64,000 nt of DNA. Origin: Bin5 sp965261695. GTDB lineage: Bacteria; Chloroflexota; Anaerolineae; Caldilineales; Caldilineaceae. A model generated the notes under the pieces. It was given only the letters and a program-made list of their open reading frames with translations, was not told the origin of the DNA and made no database searches. The stretch's first letter is position 1. Every line of letters begins with the position of its first letter. Location: assembly GCA_965261695.1 (NCBI GenBank), contig OZ253474.1, positions 4,092,001-4,156,000 on the forward strand. The letters are read 5' to 3'. The position numbers were made by a program, and so were the translations under genes. This document shows positions 40,367 to 48,975 of the stretch, one piece after another.

Positions 40367-43128
40367 TGCAGGATTCTTACCTCTCCCTTGCCCGCGTCCA
40401 TGCGCACACGCTGCCCCGTCTGCAATCTCTGCATCAGCCCGCCCGTTATTCCGACGATGGTGGGGAGTCCAAGTTCCCGCGCGACCACCGCTGAATGAGA
40501 GAGCAGACTGCCGCGTTCGATGAGCAGCCCGGCACAGGAAGGGTAGAGCGGGACCCAACCGGGATCGGTTCGAGTCGTGACCAGAATCTCCTGATCGAGT
40601 TTCTCGGCCTCCCTGGGCGTATGGGCAACGAGCACAACGCCTTCCACGACGCCAGGGCAGCAAGGCGTGCCGGTCAGAATGTTGGGATCGCCTGCCTCGC
40701 GGTGGTCGACTTCGGCGCGCAGAAGGTCTGCCGCGTCCAGTAGTTGAGGGAACTGTGCCCAGGCGCCCACTGCCCCCTGCGTAAGAAACCGATCCGGCGG
40801 CGCCGGCGCCTGGCGGAACTTGCGGTACTCTTTGCGCCTGAAGGTTGCCATACCACCGAGATCGGTTACGGCCAATCGTCCTTCGACAAAGGCGAAAATC
40901 TCTTCCACAGTCAGATAGAAGATGTCGTCCACGGCCTCCAAGACCTGAAGTCGGACAAACTGTTGCCCGATTCCGCGGAAGAGATGCCGGGCGAGGCCGA
41001 AAATCTTCGTCCTGTCGAAGCGCAGGTTTTCCCGCTGCCTGACCGTCCGCCGCGCCTGCTTGAGTACCCACCGGTAGACAAGTCGTTTCCAGCCCGACAG
41101 CGCCTTGTCGATTCGGCCCTCGGCCGCATTGCGTATCGCCACTTCCCGCGCAATCATTGCGTCGATATCATAGGACTTGTCGCGCACATAGCGAGCGATC
41201 GCACTGATCACAAAGGTCGGATCGTCGTGCAGATCCGGTTCCTCCAGCTTCAGTTCGTTGACGGAGCGGAATCCGTAGAGGTCGAGAAACTCGCCAATCA
41301 TGGCGGCGATGTCGCGCGCCTCGTCCAGTTCTCGCCAGACCCGATCAGGCGGCGAGTCGATAAACCACGCTCTCGTCTGGGAGTCGCCTCTATCGATTCG
41401 GGCCGCGATCTTCATCAGCATCCGGGTCGGCGCCGTGCTCACCAGGCCGCCTTCCCCGCACAGCAGGTCATTCTGGAGGGACGCGGCCCCGCCCAGTCGC
41501 TGCTCGGGGACGACGCCAGGCCCCGTCCCTGGCTCGTCTGCGCCTATCCAATTCTCTGTAAGTTTCTTCAGTAGACCGAAAAAGATCATGCACAGATAAT
41601 CGTTGATGATCGGCGCGTGCCACTTCTTCAGGAGTTCGTCCTCGATGGCGGCGTAGTGGTCAAGCAACACGTTCAGGGACATGCTGTCGAAATCCAGCTG
41701 GCGGGTCGCTTCGTAGATAGCCGTGAATCTTGTCTGAAACGCATCGACGGTGCGGTCCAGACGAATGAAATGCCAAGTGGTTGTGGCGGTCACGGCAAGC
41801 TGACGGAGGCGTGAACGGCGCGGCGGCGCTTGCATCTCTTCGAACAGGGATGACAGCTCCGGTCCAAGGCTTTGCTGCACACCCATCATGGTCTCCATGA
41901 ACGAGTCGCTGCGCCCGCCTACCGGAAGCATTCGTATCAGCCGGTACCAGTTGATCAGGTTGTAGTAGATGCGACCCTGAATCAGGCCAAGCATGTTGCG
42001 AAACATGGCTTCGTGTTCCTCGACAACATGCTTGGGGATGCCCATGATCTGGCAGAACTGGATGTAGACCTGCTGGTACGCCCGGCTGGCGAAACTGAAC
42101 GTCAAGGGGGCAGTGATCCCCTCGTAGCTTTCGATAATGTTGGCGTTGTCCCATAGAGCGTACTGCTGGCCGACGACCTCCTTGTCGAAGAAGGCCTCCG
42201 GAGGGAGCGTTGTGATCGGTCGCGTCTGCAGCATGAGGAGTTCGCCCTTCTGGTCGATGGCCCACTCGCTATCCTGCGGTGAGCCCATCATCTCCTCCAG
42301 GCGCAAGACCTGCACCGCCACCGCTTTGACCTGCTCATCAGTCAGGCAGGGCCGCGTCCGGTCCTCTGGCGCAACCGGGGCCAGTTGGATGCCCCCTTGC
42401 GGTCGCTGCCCGAAGGCTGCGGCCTTGCACGCGATCTTCGCTTCGATTGACAGCGTCTGCCGGTTTACCGAGAAATGATCGGATTCCAGCGCGCCGCTGA
42501 CAAGACCCTCGCCAAGGCCGTAAACGGCATCAACGATGATCTGATCCCGGTCCAGAGGCGCAGCCGGATTGCGTGAAAAGGCGACCCCGGACACTTTGGC
42601 TTGCACCATCTCCTGGATGACGACCGCGACCCGGATGTCGCTGGTGGGCAAACCCTTCTGCTGGCGGTAAGCGAGCGCTCTTTCGGAGAATCCTGACGCC
42701 CAGCAGCGCCTGACCGCCACCGACACCGCCTCTTTGCCCCGCTGATAAAGGAACGAAGAAAACTGGCCGGCAAAGGAGGCCGTGGGCGAATCTTCCTCAA
42801 TGCCGCTGGAACGAATCGCGAGGAATGCGCCGTCCAGGTTCATTGACTCGATCATCTGGAAAAGTTCATCCTCGGCCTGCACCGGCAGCGCTTTGGAAAG
42901 GAAGAGTTCTTCAACTTGGCGGGCAAACTCAACGCGGTCGCCCTTTTGCGCCAGTCGGCTGCGCAGTCCATGTTCGTTGACAAAGGCATCGAAAGCGCGC
43001 GCAGACAGACAGAACCAGGCAGGCACGCGCAAGCCTCGCTCCGTCATGCGGGCCAGGTTGGCGGCCTTGCCGCCACCGTCGGCATGGAAGAGAGCTGGGC
43101 TGTCGCTGCTGGTGAAGGTTGTCATCAT
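40363..43128 (-). CDS. PEP-dikinase / rifampin-phosphotransferase-like enzyme
   Basis: A 921-aa enzyme with three parts. Residues 1-315 are a PPDK-type ATP-grasp domain (GGGKAANLARMTERGLRVP, AIRSSGIEEDSPTASFAGQF, SGVAFSRNPAAP, LLMLQTRPITT). Residues about 320-790 form a helical region without recognised catalytic motifs. The last 110 form a swivelling His domain (GTPCCPGVVEGVVLV, RGSLLSHSAVVARELGLPTIVG) with the phosphorylated His in LSHSA. This order matches rifampin phosphotransferase and differs from PEP synthase, which ends in a PEP-binding barrel. It should split ATP and phosphorylate a small molecule. The cluster context suggests a biosynthetic intermediate rather than rifampin. In-frame ATG at 43125 is an alternative start. 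Confidence 0.75.
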   Translation of the reverse strand: MMTTFTSSDSPALFHADGGGKAANLARMTERGLRVPAWFCLSARAFDAFVNEHGLRSRLAQKGDRVEFARQVEELFLSKALPVQAEDELFQMIESMNLDGAFLAIRSSGIEEDSPTASFAGQFSSFLYQRGKEAVSVAVRRCWASGFSERALAYRQQKGLPTSDIRVAVVIQEMVQAKVSGVAFSRNPAAPLDRDQIIVDAVYGLGEGLVSGALESDHFSVNRQTLSIEAKIACKAAAFGQRPQGGIQLAPVAPEDRTRPCLTDEQVKAVAVQVLRLEEMMGSPQDSEWAIDQKGELLMLQTRPITTLPPEAFFDKEVVGQQYALWDNANIIESYEGITAPLTFSFASRAYQQVYIQFCQIMGIPKHVVEEHEAMFRNMLGLIQGRIYYNLINWYRLIRMLPVGGRSDSFMETMMGVQQSLGPELSSLFEEMQAPPRRSRLRQLAVTATTTWHFIRLDRTVDAFQTRFTAIYEATRQLDFDSMSLNVLLDHYAAIEDELLKKWHAPIINDYLCMIFFGLLKKLTENWIGADEPGTGPGVVPEQRLGGAASLQNDLLCGEGGLVSTAPTRMLMKIAARIDRGDSQTRAWFIDSPPDRVWRELDEARDIAAMIGEFLDLYGFRSVNELKLEEPDLHDDPTFVISAIARYVRDKSYDIDAMIAREVAIRNAAEGRIDKALSGWKRLVYRWVLKQARRTVRQRENLRFDRTKIFGLARHLFRGIGQQFVRLQVLEAVDDIFYLTVEEIFAFVEGRLAVTDLGGMATFRRKEYRKFRQAPAPPDRFLTQGAVGAWAQFPQLLDAADLLRAEVDHREAGDPNILTGTPCCPGVVEGVVLVAHTPREAEKLDQEILVTTRTDPGWVPLYPSCAGLLIERGSLLSHSAVVARELGLPTIVGITGGLMQRLQTGQRVRMDAGKGEVRILQ

Positions 43129-43132
43129 GCCG

Positions 43133-44008
43133 TTACCCTGTCGTTTTCAGCCATGTGTCCAGCGGAATCGCCCACACGTGCAAAGCCAGCGAAACGGATG
43201 CCCCGTACTCGATAATCTTGTATCGGTTCGGCGAGAGGATCATTAGCGCCAAGAGCGCAGTCAGGGTGCCCTCAAGCGGCCACAGCATTCGCTCCAACCC
43301 AAGCCCAAGCGCGCCCAGAGCTGAGAGAGCGACCGTACACAGTGCAAAAACAAGCGTAGTAGCCCGTCCATAGTGGGACAGGTAAGTCTGCACAAGCGGA
43401 TGCGCTTGCGGATCGAGCTTGCGGCAGATTTCGTAAGCGAAAAACGCGCCCAATACGGTGATGCCCAATAGCGCCGGCTGCAAGTGCCGCCAAGCAGCCG
43501 GGTCGAATACCAGGACACAGAAATAGCAGAGCGGGAGAATGATGATCTGGTGCGAGGCCGCATACAGGAGCGGGCGTTGCGCCAGCCAGGCCCCGGCGTA
43601 AAACTCGCGGTACATCAGCCACAGATAGCCAGTGACCAATAGATAACCGAGGCCTGCCGGGCCGTTGCGGAGCCCGACGACAACACCAAAGACGAGCATT
43701 GCGACCGCCAATCCGTTGACGGCGCCCGCCACCTGTTCTGGTGCAAGGAGTCCCCGGGGCAGGGGCCGGTGGGGGTGGGCGACCCGGTCCTTTTCGTAGT
43801 CTTTGTACTCGTCCATGATTCTCAGCACGGCGAAAAACATAAAGGCCCCGGCAGCCGCAATGGCAGTGGCTCCCCAGATAGCGGCGGACGGTCTGACAGC
43901 TGCCGACGCGTTGCCCAGAGCGCTGCCGGAAATCGCCAGCCCCATAACCAGCACCAAGTAGGAAGGCAAGGGCAGCCGCTCCTTCAGAAAGGTCATCCAA
44001 GCGCCCAT
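43133..44008 (-). CDS. UbiA-family prenyltransferase
   Basis: A 291-aa polytopic membrane protein with eight or nine helices. The first Asp-rich motif is present as MDEYKDYEKDRVAHPHRPLPRG (about residues 65-86, Mg-diphosphate binding), a much better UbiA motif than in the homologue at 3597. The second motif region is YEICRKLDPQAHP. UbiA enzymes attach isoprenoid chains to aromatic or other acceptors. ATG 44008 has a perfect AGGAGG 6 bases upstream. The first 16 bases overlap the ligase gene, and the dikinase follows 4 bases after the stop. It probably prenylates the cluster's intermediate. Confidence 0.78.
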   Translation of the reverse strand: MGAWMTFLKERLPLPSYLVLVMGLAISGSALGNASAAVRPSAAIWGATAIAAAGAFMFFAVLRIMDEYKDYEKDRVAHPHRPLPRGLLAPEQVAGAVNGLAVAMLVFGVVVGLRNGPAGLGYLLVTGYLWLMYREFYAGAWLAQRPLLYAASHQIIILPLCYFCVLVFDPAAWRHLQPALLGITVLGAFFAYEICRKLDPQAHPLVQTYLSHYGRATTLVFALCTVALSALGALGLGLERMLWPLEGTLTALLALMILSPNRYKIIEYGASVSLALHVWAIPLDTWLKTTG

Positions 44009-45408
44009 TTTGCACCTCCTTTCAGGCTACTGTCGCGGTCGATGCGCGACCTGTGCCTGCGATCGCGGACGATCCGCGTCGAGACAACCCGGTCTACGCC
44101 GGGCAGCTGTGTGTTGGCGTCGATTTCACCCACAAGGAGGGCTTCGCCCGCGCGCGTCCGGTGGATAAAGCATCTGCTGGATTGCAGCGCGCTGTAGACG
44201 CTTTGCTCCAACTCAAAATCTCGCTCGGCCTGGTTTGCACGTCCGCGATACCACCACGCGCTGCTGCCTTGGCACGTGCCAATTCGGTCCCCCATGAAGT
44301 GCCAGCCGCGACCTTCTTCGTCGATCCGTTTGTCGGTTCGATTGGCCGCTTCATTGCCCAGGTATGGGCCGCAGACATGGGGCCCATGCACCCAGATGCC
44401 CCGTTCGTCCGACCGGTGCGCGATCTCCGCGACCGGCTTTCCCAGGAAGAGCGTCTGAAAGTAGCCCTTCTCCCTGCTGTGCCGCACGGCAGCCCGCGCG
44501 TCCGCTACGGCGACAGGTTCCGCCTCAGTGCTGCCGTAGATCTGCCTCCAACGCACCTGCGGCCAGCGTTCAAATGCCCGCTCAAAGACCCAGCAGTCGG
44601 CCAGCGCGCCGCCCACGTGGACGCTTTTGAGGCCGGGAAGCGTTGCATGCTGCATCTGCTCCAACAGAAAGGCAGGGCCGCAGGTCAGCGATTCCGGCTG
44701 CAGCGACGGCGGCAACCGCTCGATTTGACGCAAGAGCCGCGGCTTCCAGGGATTGGGCAACACGAGCGAGGGCCGGCCCGAAGCAAGATTGGCCAGAACG
44801 AAATTGGCGAAAATGCACAGGTCCGCCCCCGCTAATTCGGCGGTCTTGAGCGAACGACTCAACACCTGATGCTGTCGGACGAGCGCGCCCTGCGTCCTGA
44901 CGACGCTCTTGGGTGCGCCGGTCGTACCGGACGTAAATGTGATGATCCCTGCCCTATCCTCATCGGTATTTTCAACGATAAACTGCCAGCCGCCCGCCTG
45001 CTGCATCAGGCTGCGAATACTCAGCTTGTGCGGAATACTCCGAATGGCACGATACCGCAAGCCCCAAAACTGTCCCAGCCGGCCGCTCACGAAAAACTTG
45101 GGCGCTGCATCCCGCGCTGCGCGCTCTATGTGGCTTGCCGGCATCCACGGCTCGATCAGGACGACGGTTGCGCCGATTCCGAGGATTGCGAACACGGCCG
45201 CGTAGAGCCGCACGCTCAAGCGATCCTGAACCAGGACCAGATCCCCTGCCTGGACGCCGCTCTCTACAAGCGCATGTTGCATGGCGTTCGCCAGCGCGAA
45301 GAGCTCGCCAAAGGTGGTTACCGAGCCTCCGGAAGCGCCCGGAAACCAGGTGGCAGGCCGATGGGGGTCTTCTGCGACATGGTCAAGAGCCAATTGGACG
45401 CAGTTCAA
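43993..45408 (-). CDS. adenylate-forming acyl/aryl ligase (ANL family, OleC-like C-terminus)
   Basis: A 471-aa AMP-binding enzyme. The P-loop is IITFTSGTTGAPKSVVRTQG (about residues 154-173), the A5-like motif is IYGSTEAEPVA and the A7-like region is HFMGDRIG. The C-terminus reads VVSTRIVRDRRHRSRIDR, resembling the IPxDxRHNAKIDR ending of OleC and some fatty acyl-AMP ligases. The usual A10 catalytic Lys is not obvious, so half-reaction chemistry (acyl-AMP or beta-lactone formation) is possible. At 471 aa it is shorter than most acyl-CoA synthetases. The start is TTG at 45408 behind AAGGGA. It follows the DUF3419 gene by 29 bp. Confidence 0.75.
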   Translation of the reverse strand: MNCVQLALDHVAEDPHRPATWFPGASGGSVTTFGELFALANAMQHALVESGVQAGDLVLVQDRLSVRLYAAVFAILGIGATVVLIEPWMPASHIERAARDAAPKFFVSGRLGQFWGLRYRAIRSIPHKLSIRSLMQQAGGWQFIVENTDEDRAGIITFTSGTTGAPKSVVRTQGALVRQHQVLSRSLKTAELAGADLCIFANFVLANLASGRPSLVLPNPWKPRLLRQIERLPPSLQPESLTCGPAFLLEQMQHATLPGLKSVHVGGALADCWVFERAFERWPQVRWRQIYGSTEAEPVAVADARAAVRHSREKGYFQTLFLGKPVAEIAHRSDERGIWVHGPHVCGPYLGNEAANRTDKRIDEEGRGWHFMGDRIGTCQGSSAWWYRGRANQAERDFELEQSVYSALQSSRCFIHRTRAGEALLVGEIDANTQLPGVDRVVSTRIVRDRRHRSRIDRDSSLKGGAKWALG

Positions 45409-45437
45409 AAGCGTTCCCTTCGTACTGAATCGATCTG

Positions 45438-46571
45438 TTACACGACCTCATCCACGTGAAAGGCCTGGTAGAAGAATGCCTTATCGCGTCGAAAGCAGCT
45501 TTCGGACAGTTCTTGTAGTTGACGGACCTGTTGCGGCCAGTGGGGGGCGACCCCTCTTGGAACGAGCATATTCCAGTAAGCAAGGCGAGCCGAAGGGCGG
45601 GCGTGTTCCAGCAGGACCCGCGCCGTATGCAGGAAAAGCTCATGACTCATGTACTCAAAGATATCGGACAGGTTAAACTTGTCGAATCCGGTCTTTTCGA
45701 CTTTGAAGACATCGCTGATCGCACCGTGGAACAGCTTCAATCGTGACAGGTTCCGCCTGATCTTCGGATAATTCTCCTCGCGTACATAGAAGGGCAGCGC
45801 GCGGCTGAAGGCGCCGGTGCAGATGTAGTCAAGAAACGGGTTGTCGTGGGTTGGCAGGTTCGTGAGACCCTCTGCCGCGCGGCGCAGTATCCGCTCGGCC
45901 ACATGACCCTCAACGAAGCGCATGAACTCCGGGTCCCGGCCTGCGCGACCCAGAACTGGCCGGCTGCAAAAGATCCTGCATACCAGCCTCCAGCGCCGCG
46001 TATCCCAGCGCTCGCGAAAGAAGGCGCGGCGCGCTGCCTCGTCTTTGTCTCTCAGCAGTTCACCGACAGTATTTCGGCTGTGGACCAGCGGAAGAATCCA
46101 CGACCTGAAGAGGCGCACGTACCTTTCGAATTTGCCGTTGTGAATGAGACCGCTGGCTATGTGCTCCTGATTACGGTCAAAGAACCGCTTGGTGGAAGGG
46201 CACAAGGAGGAACGCAGCGCTCGGTAGATGGCAAGGCGGTCTTCGCAATCGCGAAAGCCAAGAAACGCCAGCAGATCCGCATAGGAGAGCTCTGCAAAGG
46301 CAACCTGTCTGATCTCGACGCAGGCCAATTGCGCAGCGTTGACATCGCAGGCGACGACCACGTCAGGTTCGCTCGCCAGCAGGGCCAGAGAGTTGTCGCC
46401 GGCGGACGCGATGGACAGACAGCGGTCTCCCTTCTGCACCGCCAGGGCTTCCAGCAGGATGTCCGCATCCTCCCAGCAGTTGGCGTACCGTACCATATCG
46501 AAAGCTGCTCGATCCTGAATCGACAGGTGGTTCGTCATCTCGCGCAGATTATGCAAGTGTAGGGCAGGCAT
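45438..46571 (-). CDS. DUF3419 / BtaA-like SAM 3-amino-3-carboxypropyl transferase
   Basis: A 377-aa protein of the DUF3419 family, whose best known member, BtaA, moves the 3-amino-3-carboxypropyl group of SAM to diacylglycerol. Family motifs are clear: the N-terminal VRYANCWEDADILLEAL, the SAM-binding CLSIASAGDNSLALL, VVACDVNAAQLACVEIR, and the C-terminal DKFNLSDIFEYMS with AYWNMLVPR. ATG 46571 is chosen; a TTG at 46589 and an ATG at 46538 are alternatives. No BtaB methyltransferase is present, so this is unlikely to make ordinary betaine lipid. It is first in the run DUF3419-ligase-UbiA-dikinase-GNAT, spaced by 29, -16, 4 and -4 bases, a probable single operon. Confidence 0.8.
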   Translation of the reverse strand: MPALHLHNLREMTNHLSIQDRAAFDMVRYANCWEDADILLEALAVQKGDRCLSIASAGDNSLALLASEPDVVVACDVNAAQLACVEIRQVAFAELSYADLLAFLGFRDCEDRLAIYRALRSSLCPSTKRFFDRNQEHIASGLIHNGKFERYVRLFRSWILPLVHSRNTVGELLRDKDEAARRAFFRERWDTRRWRLVCRIFCSRPVLGRAGRDPEFMRFVEGHVAERILRRAAEGLTNLPTHDNPFLDYICTGAFSRALPFYVREENYPKIRRNLSRLKLFHGAISDVFKVEKTGFDKFNLSDIFEYMSHELFLHTARVLLEHARPSARLAYWNMLVPRGVAPHWPQQVRQLQELSESCFRRDKAFFYQAFHVDEVV

Positions 46572-46775
46572 CTCGCTTATTGTTGCCAAGCCTGCAACTG
46601 TTCGGTCTCATTAGGGGTCTATGTATGCTGTGCTTGTTTCCAACTTTGCCGCTCCAGGAAACCTCGAACAGGCAGTTTCTAAGCCAGTCCGCCATCCTGG
46701 TGTTTATCCGATCTGGAGACATTGCGGAAACAAGTGCATTGCGCCTACGGGAGGGCCGTTCTTGGTGTTGTTACA

Positions 46776-47417
46776 TCAATCATGCTGGAGCACAGAGGAG
46801 ACGCTGGGCCGCCATTTGGCATACCAGCGGGCAAATCTCATCCAACTCAGGAAGTTATTCGCCTTAATTGTGTTGAATACTTTCTTCTGGTAGGTCATGC
46901 ATTCCTCGCTGGTCAGGGTGAACTTTCTTCTTGCCTGACCATGCAAACCCTCTATGACCAGCCACTGACGACTGACAAAAGCCAGCGTATGATTGGCGAC
47001 ATGTTCGGCTTCGGGTCCAAGCAGTTGAACATGAATCAGGTCTTCTATTCCTGCCAGCTTCCGCAGAATGGCCTTGGACATCACGGGGTTCCTGAGGGTC
47101 TCACGAGTAAGGGGCGTAAACAACACCGCTATGATTCGCCAAATCTCACTTTCGTCCAGCCTGCCGTCCGCCGTGAAGCGCACCATATCGTGTACGTTTT
47201 CCAGTTTCAGCGGCACCAGGAAGTCGTACCTTTCCGGCAAGCCCGGATCAATTCGGATTGTGCCTTCCTCTACTCGTGCAGTAAGCTGTTCGCCTGTTTC
47301 TTCAATGGTGATACCTATCACCTCGAACATACCGACAAACACATTCACAATTTGGTCAGTTTGCTCGATTGCTCGCCAGAGGTCGATTGTTCGGTCGGTC
47401 TGCGGCTGGTTTTTCAT
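46776..47417 (-). CDS. hypothetical protein, possibly SCP2-like lipid-binding
   Basis: A 213-aa protein of unrecognised family, AT-richer than its neighbours. The middle (LTARVEEGTIRIDP, YDFLVPLKLENVHDMVRF) has the alternating strand pattern of SCP2-type lipid-binding domains, but the match is weak. The C-terminus is Trp- and basic-rich (FLSWMRFARWYAKWRP) and could be membrane-associating. It lies 204 bp upstream of the DUF3419 gene on the same strand. It may belong to the cluster as a substrate carrier, or be a separate gene. Confidence 0.5.
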   Translation of the reverse strand: MKNQPQTDRTIDLWRAIEQTDQIVNVFVGMFEVIGITIEETGEQLTARVEEGTIRIDPGLPERYDFLVPLKLENVHDMVRFTADGRLDESEIWRIIAVLFTPLTRETLRNPVMSKAILRKLAGIEDLIHVQLLGPEAEHVANHTLAFVSRQWLVIEGLHGQARRKFTLTSEECMTYQKKVFNTIKANNFLSWMRFARWYAKWRPSVSSVLQHD

Positions 47418-47557
47418 CTTGGCCTACACCTTTATCCCTGACAAAAAACTCCTGGTCTTATTTGGGATCTGCATAAGTCTTCACGCTGGTCGGAGGCGGC
47501 ATGGTGTTGATGCCAAAGGGGCATTTCGAGCAATTGGCGACAATTAAATGACCGGGG

Positions 47558-48871
47558 TCATTCCAACAAGACCTTGATGGGCGTTTCCAGCAGACTTTTC
47601 ACTTTCTGCAAGAACAGCGCGCACTCGGCGCCGTCCGTCACCCGGTGGTCGGCGGAGATGGTCATCTGCATGACCCTGCGTACCTCCACCTGCCCCGCCA
47701 CCACGACCGCGGTCTCCCGCGCGGTCGCCACCGCCAGGATCGCGGCCTCGGGCGGGTTGATGATGGCGGCAAAGTGATCGGTGTCGTACCCGCCCAGGTT
47801 GCTGATCGTAAAGGTGCTGCCGGTTACATCCTGCGGCTTGACCCTGCCGGCGCGCGCCCGCTGGATCATGGCGCGATTGGCGTGGGCGATTTCGGAGATG
47901 GTGCGCCGGTCGGTCTGCCGGTTGACCACGGTCAGCACGCCCCCATCGACCGCTACGGCCGCGCCGATATGGATTTCCGGGTGGGTTACGATCCGGTCGT
48001 CCGCATAGGATGCGTTGAGGTTGGGGAAGTCGCGCAGCGCCAATGCCGCGGCTTTCATCACCAGGTCGTTGACAGTGACCTGTTCATCTTGCGGCAGCGC
48101 CTCGTTGATCTGCTTGCGCAGAGCCAGGGCATCATCCATCGTGACCGAGTTGGTGATGTAAAAGTGGGGGATGGTCTGCTTGCTCAGGCCCATGCGCTGG
48201 GCAATCGCCCGCCGCAGCGGTGATGCCGCCGCGCTGCCGGCGAACTCCTGCCGCCGTTGCAGTGGACGCGCCGTCGCGGCCAGGTCGTCCGCCTCGTCCT
48301 CGCGTTCTGTGGACGGGTCTGCGGTCGCAGTCGAGCCGGCGCGCGACTGGGCCAGATAGGTCTCGACATCCGCCCGCAGGATTCGTCCGCCCGGGCCGCT
48401 GGCGGCAATGCGCCTCAAATTCAAATTGTGTTCCTGGGCGATACGCCGGGCAATCGGTGTGGCCATCACGCCATCCTGGAGCGGCTCAACCGCGGGGAGC
48501 TCCAGGTGCGGCGCCAGTGGGAGCGCCTGCGGCTGCAGGGTCTCCCCGGAGCCCAAGTCGTTATCGCTCTCCTTTTTGCGCTCTTCTCGCGCCGCCGCCG
48601 CCGCTTCCTGGGCCGGCGGGCTGGGCAGTTCATCCGCCGCGCCCACCTTGGCGAGTGGCGCGCCGACGGCCGCGTTCTGCCCCGGCTCGATCAGCAGTTC
48701 CAGTAATACGCCCGCGGCAGGCGACTCCACTTCCAGGGTTACCTTGTCCGACTCGATCTCGGCAATTGGCTCACCCGCCTCAATCGAGTCGCCCACGCTC
48801 TTCAACCAGACTGACAACTCGCCGCCGCCGGCCTCGAAACCGAGGTCGGGCATGGTAATGGTTTCGGCCAC
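47558..48871 (-). CDS. dihydrolipoamide acyltransferase (2-oxoacid dehydrogenase E2)
   Basis: A 437-aa core subunit. It has one lipoyl domain with the lipoylated Lys in IESDKVT (residue 43), an E3-binding domain (TPIARRIAQEHNLNLRRI, about 138-155, ending SGPGGRILRADV), an Ala/Pro/Glu linker, and the catalytic domain with the His motif ISADHRVTDGA near the C-terminus. This is DHRVTDG where many have DHRxxDG. GTG 48871 has AGGAGG about 6 bases upstream. It follows the E1 gene by 104 bp, so they form a pair; no E3 is in the window. The acyl group (acetyl or other) is unresolved. Confidence 0.9.
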   Translation of the reverse strand: MAETITMPDLGFEAGGGELSVWLKSVGDSIEAGEPIAEIESDKVTLEVESPAAGVLLELLIEPGQNAAVGAPLAKVGAADELPSPPAQEAAAAAREERKKESDNDLGSGETLQPQALPLAPHLELPAVEPLQDGVMATPIARRIAQEHNLNLRRIAASGPGGRILRADVETYLAQSRAGSTATADPSTEREDEADDLAATARPLQRRQEFAGSAAASPLRRAIAQRMGLSKQTIPHFYITNSVTMDDALALRKQINEALPQDEQVTVNDLVMKAAALALRDFPNLNASYADDRIVTHPEIHIGAAVAVDGGVLTVVNRQTDRRTISEIAHANRAMIQRARAGRVKPQDVTGSTFTISNLGGYDTDHFAAIINPPEAAILAVATARETAVVVAGQVEVRRVMQMTISADHRVTDGAECALFLQKVKSLLETPIKVLLE

Positions 48872-48975
48872 GTGTTCCTCCTCAGCGGTTCGTGGTCAGG
48901 GGGTTCTCGCCAGCGTCGATGCCGGCGGGAACGCTGCTTGCACAGCTTGTCGACTGTCCATTCGCCGCTGTCGCA

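Noticed and set aside
39317..41071. A longer 584-aa start for the GNAT-like gene
   Set aside because: The first 235 residues overlap the dikinase gene out of frame and look random; the ATGA overlap at 40366 gives a normal start.
40363..43128. Phosphoenolpyruvate synthase
   Set aside because: The C-terminal PEP-binding barrel is absent and the His domain is last, as in rifampin phosphotransferase.
45438..46571. Betaine-lipid (DGTS) synthesis locus
   Set aside because: No BtaB-type methyltransferase is present and the neighbours are UbiA, ligase and dikinase genes.
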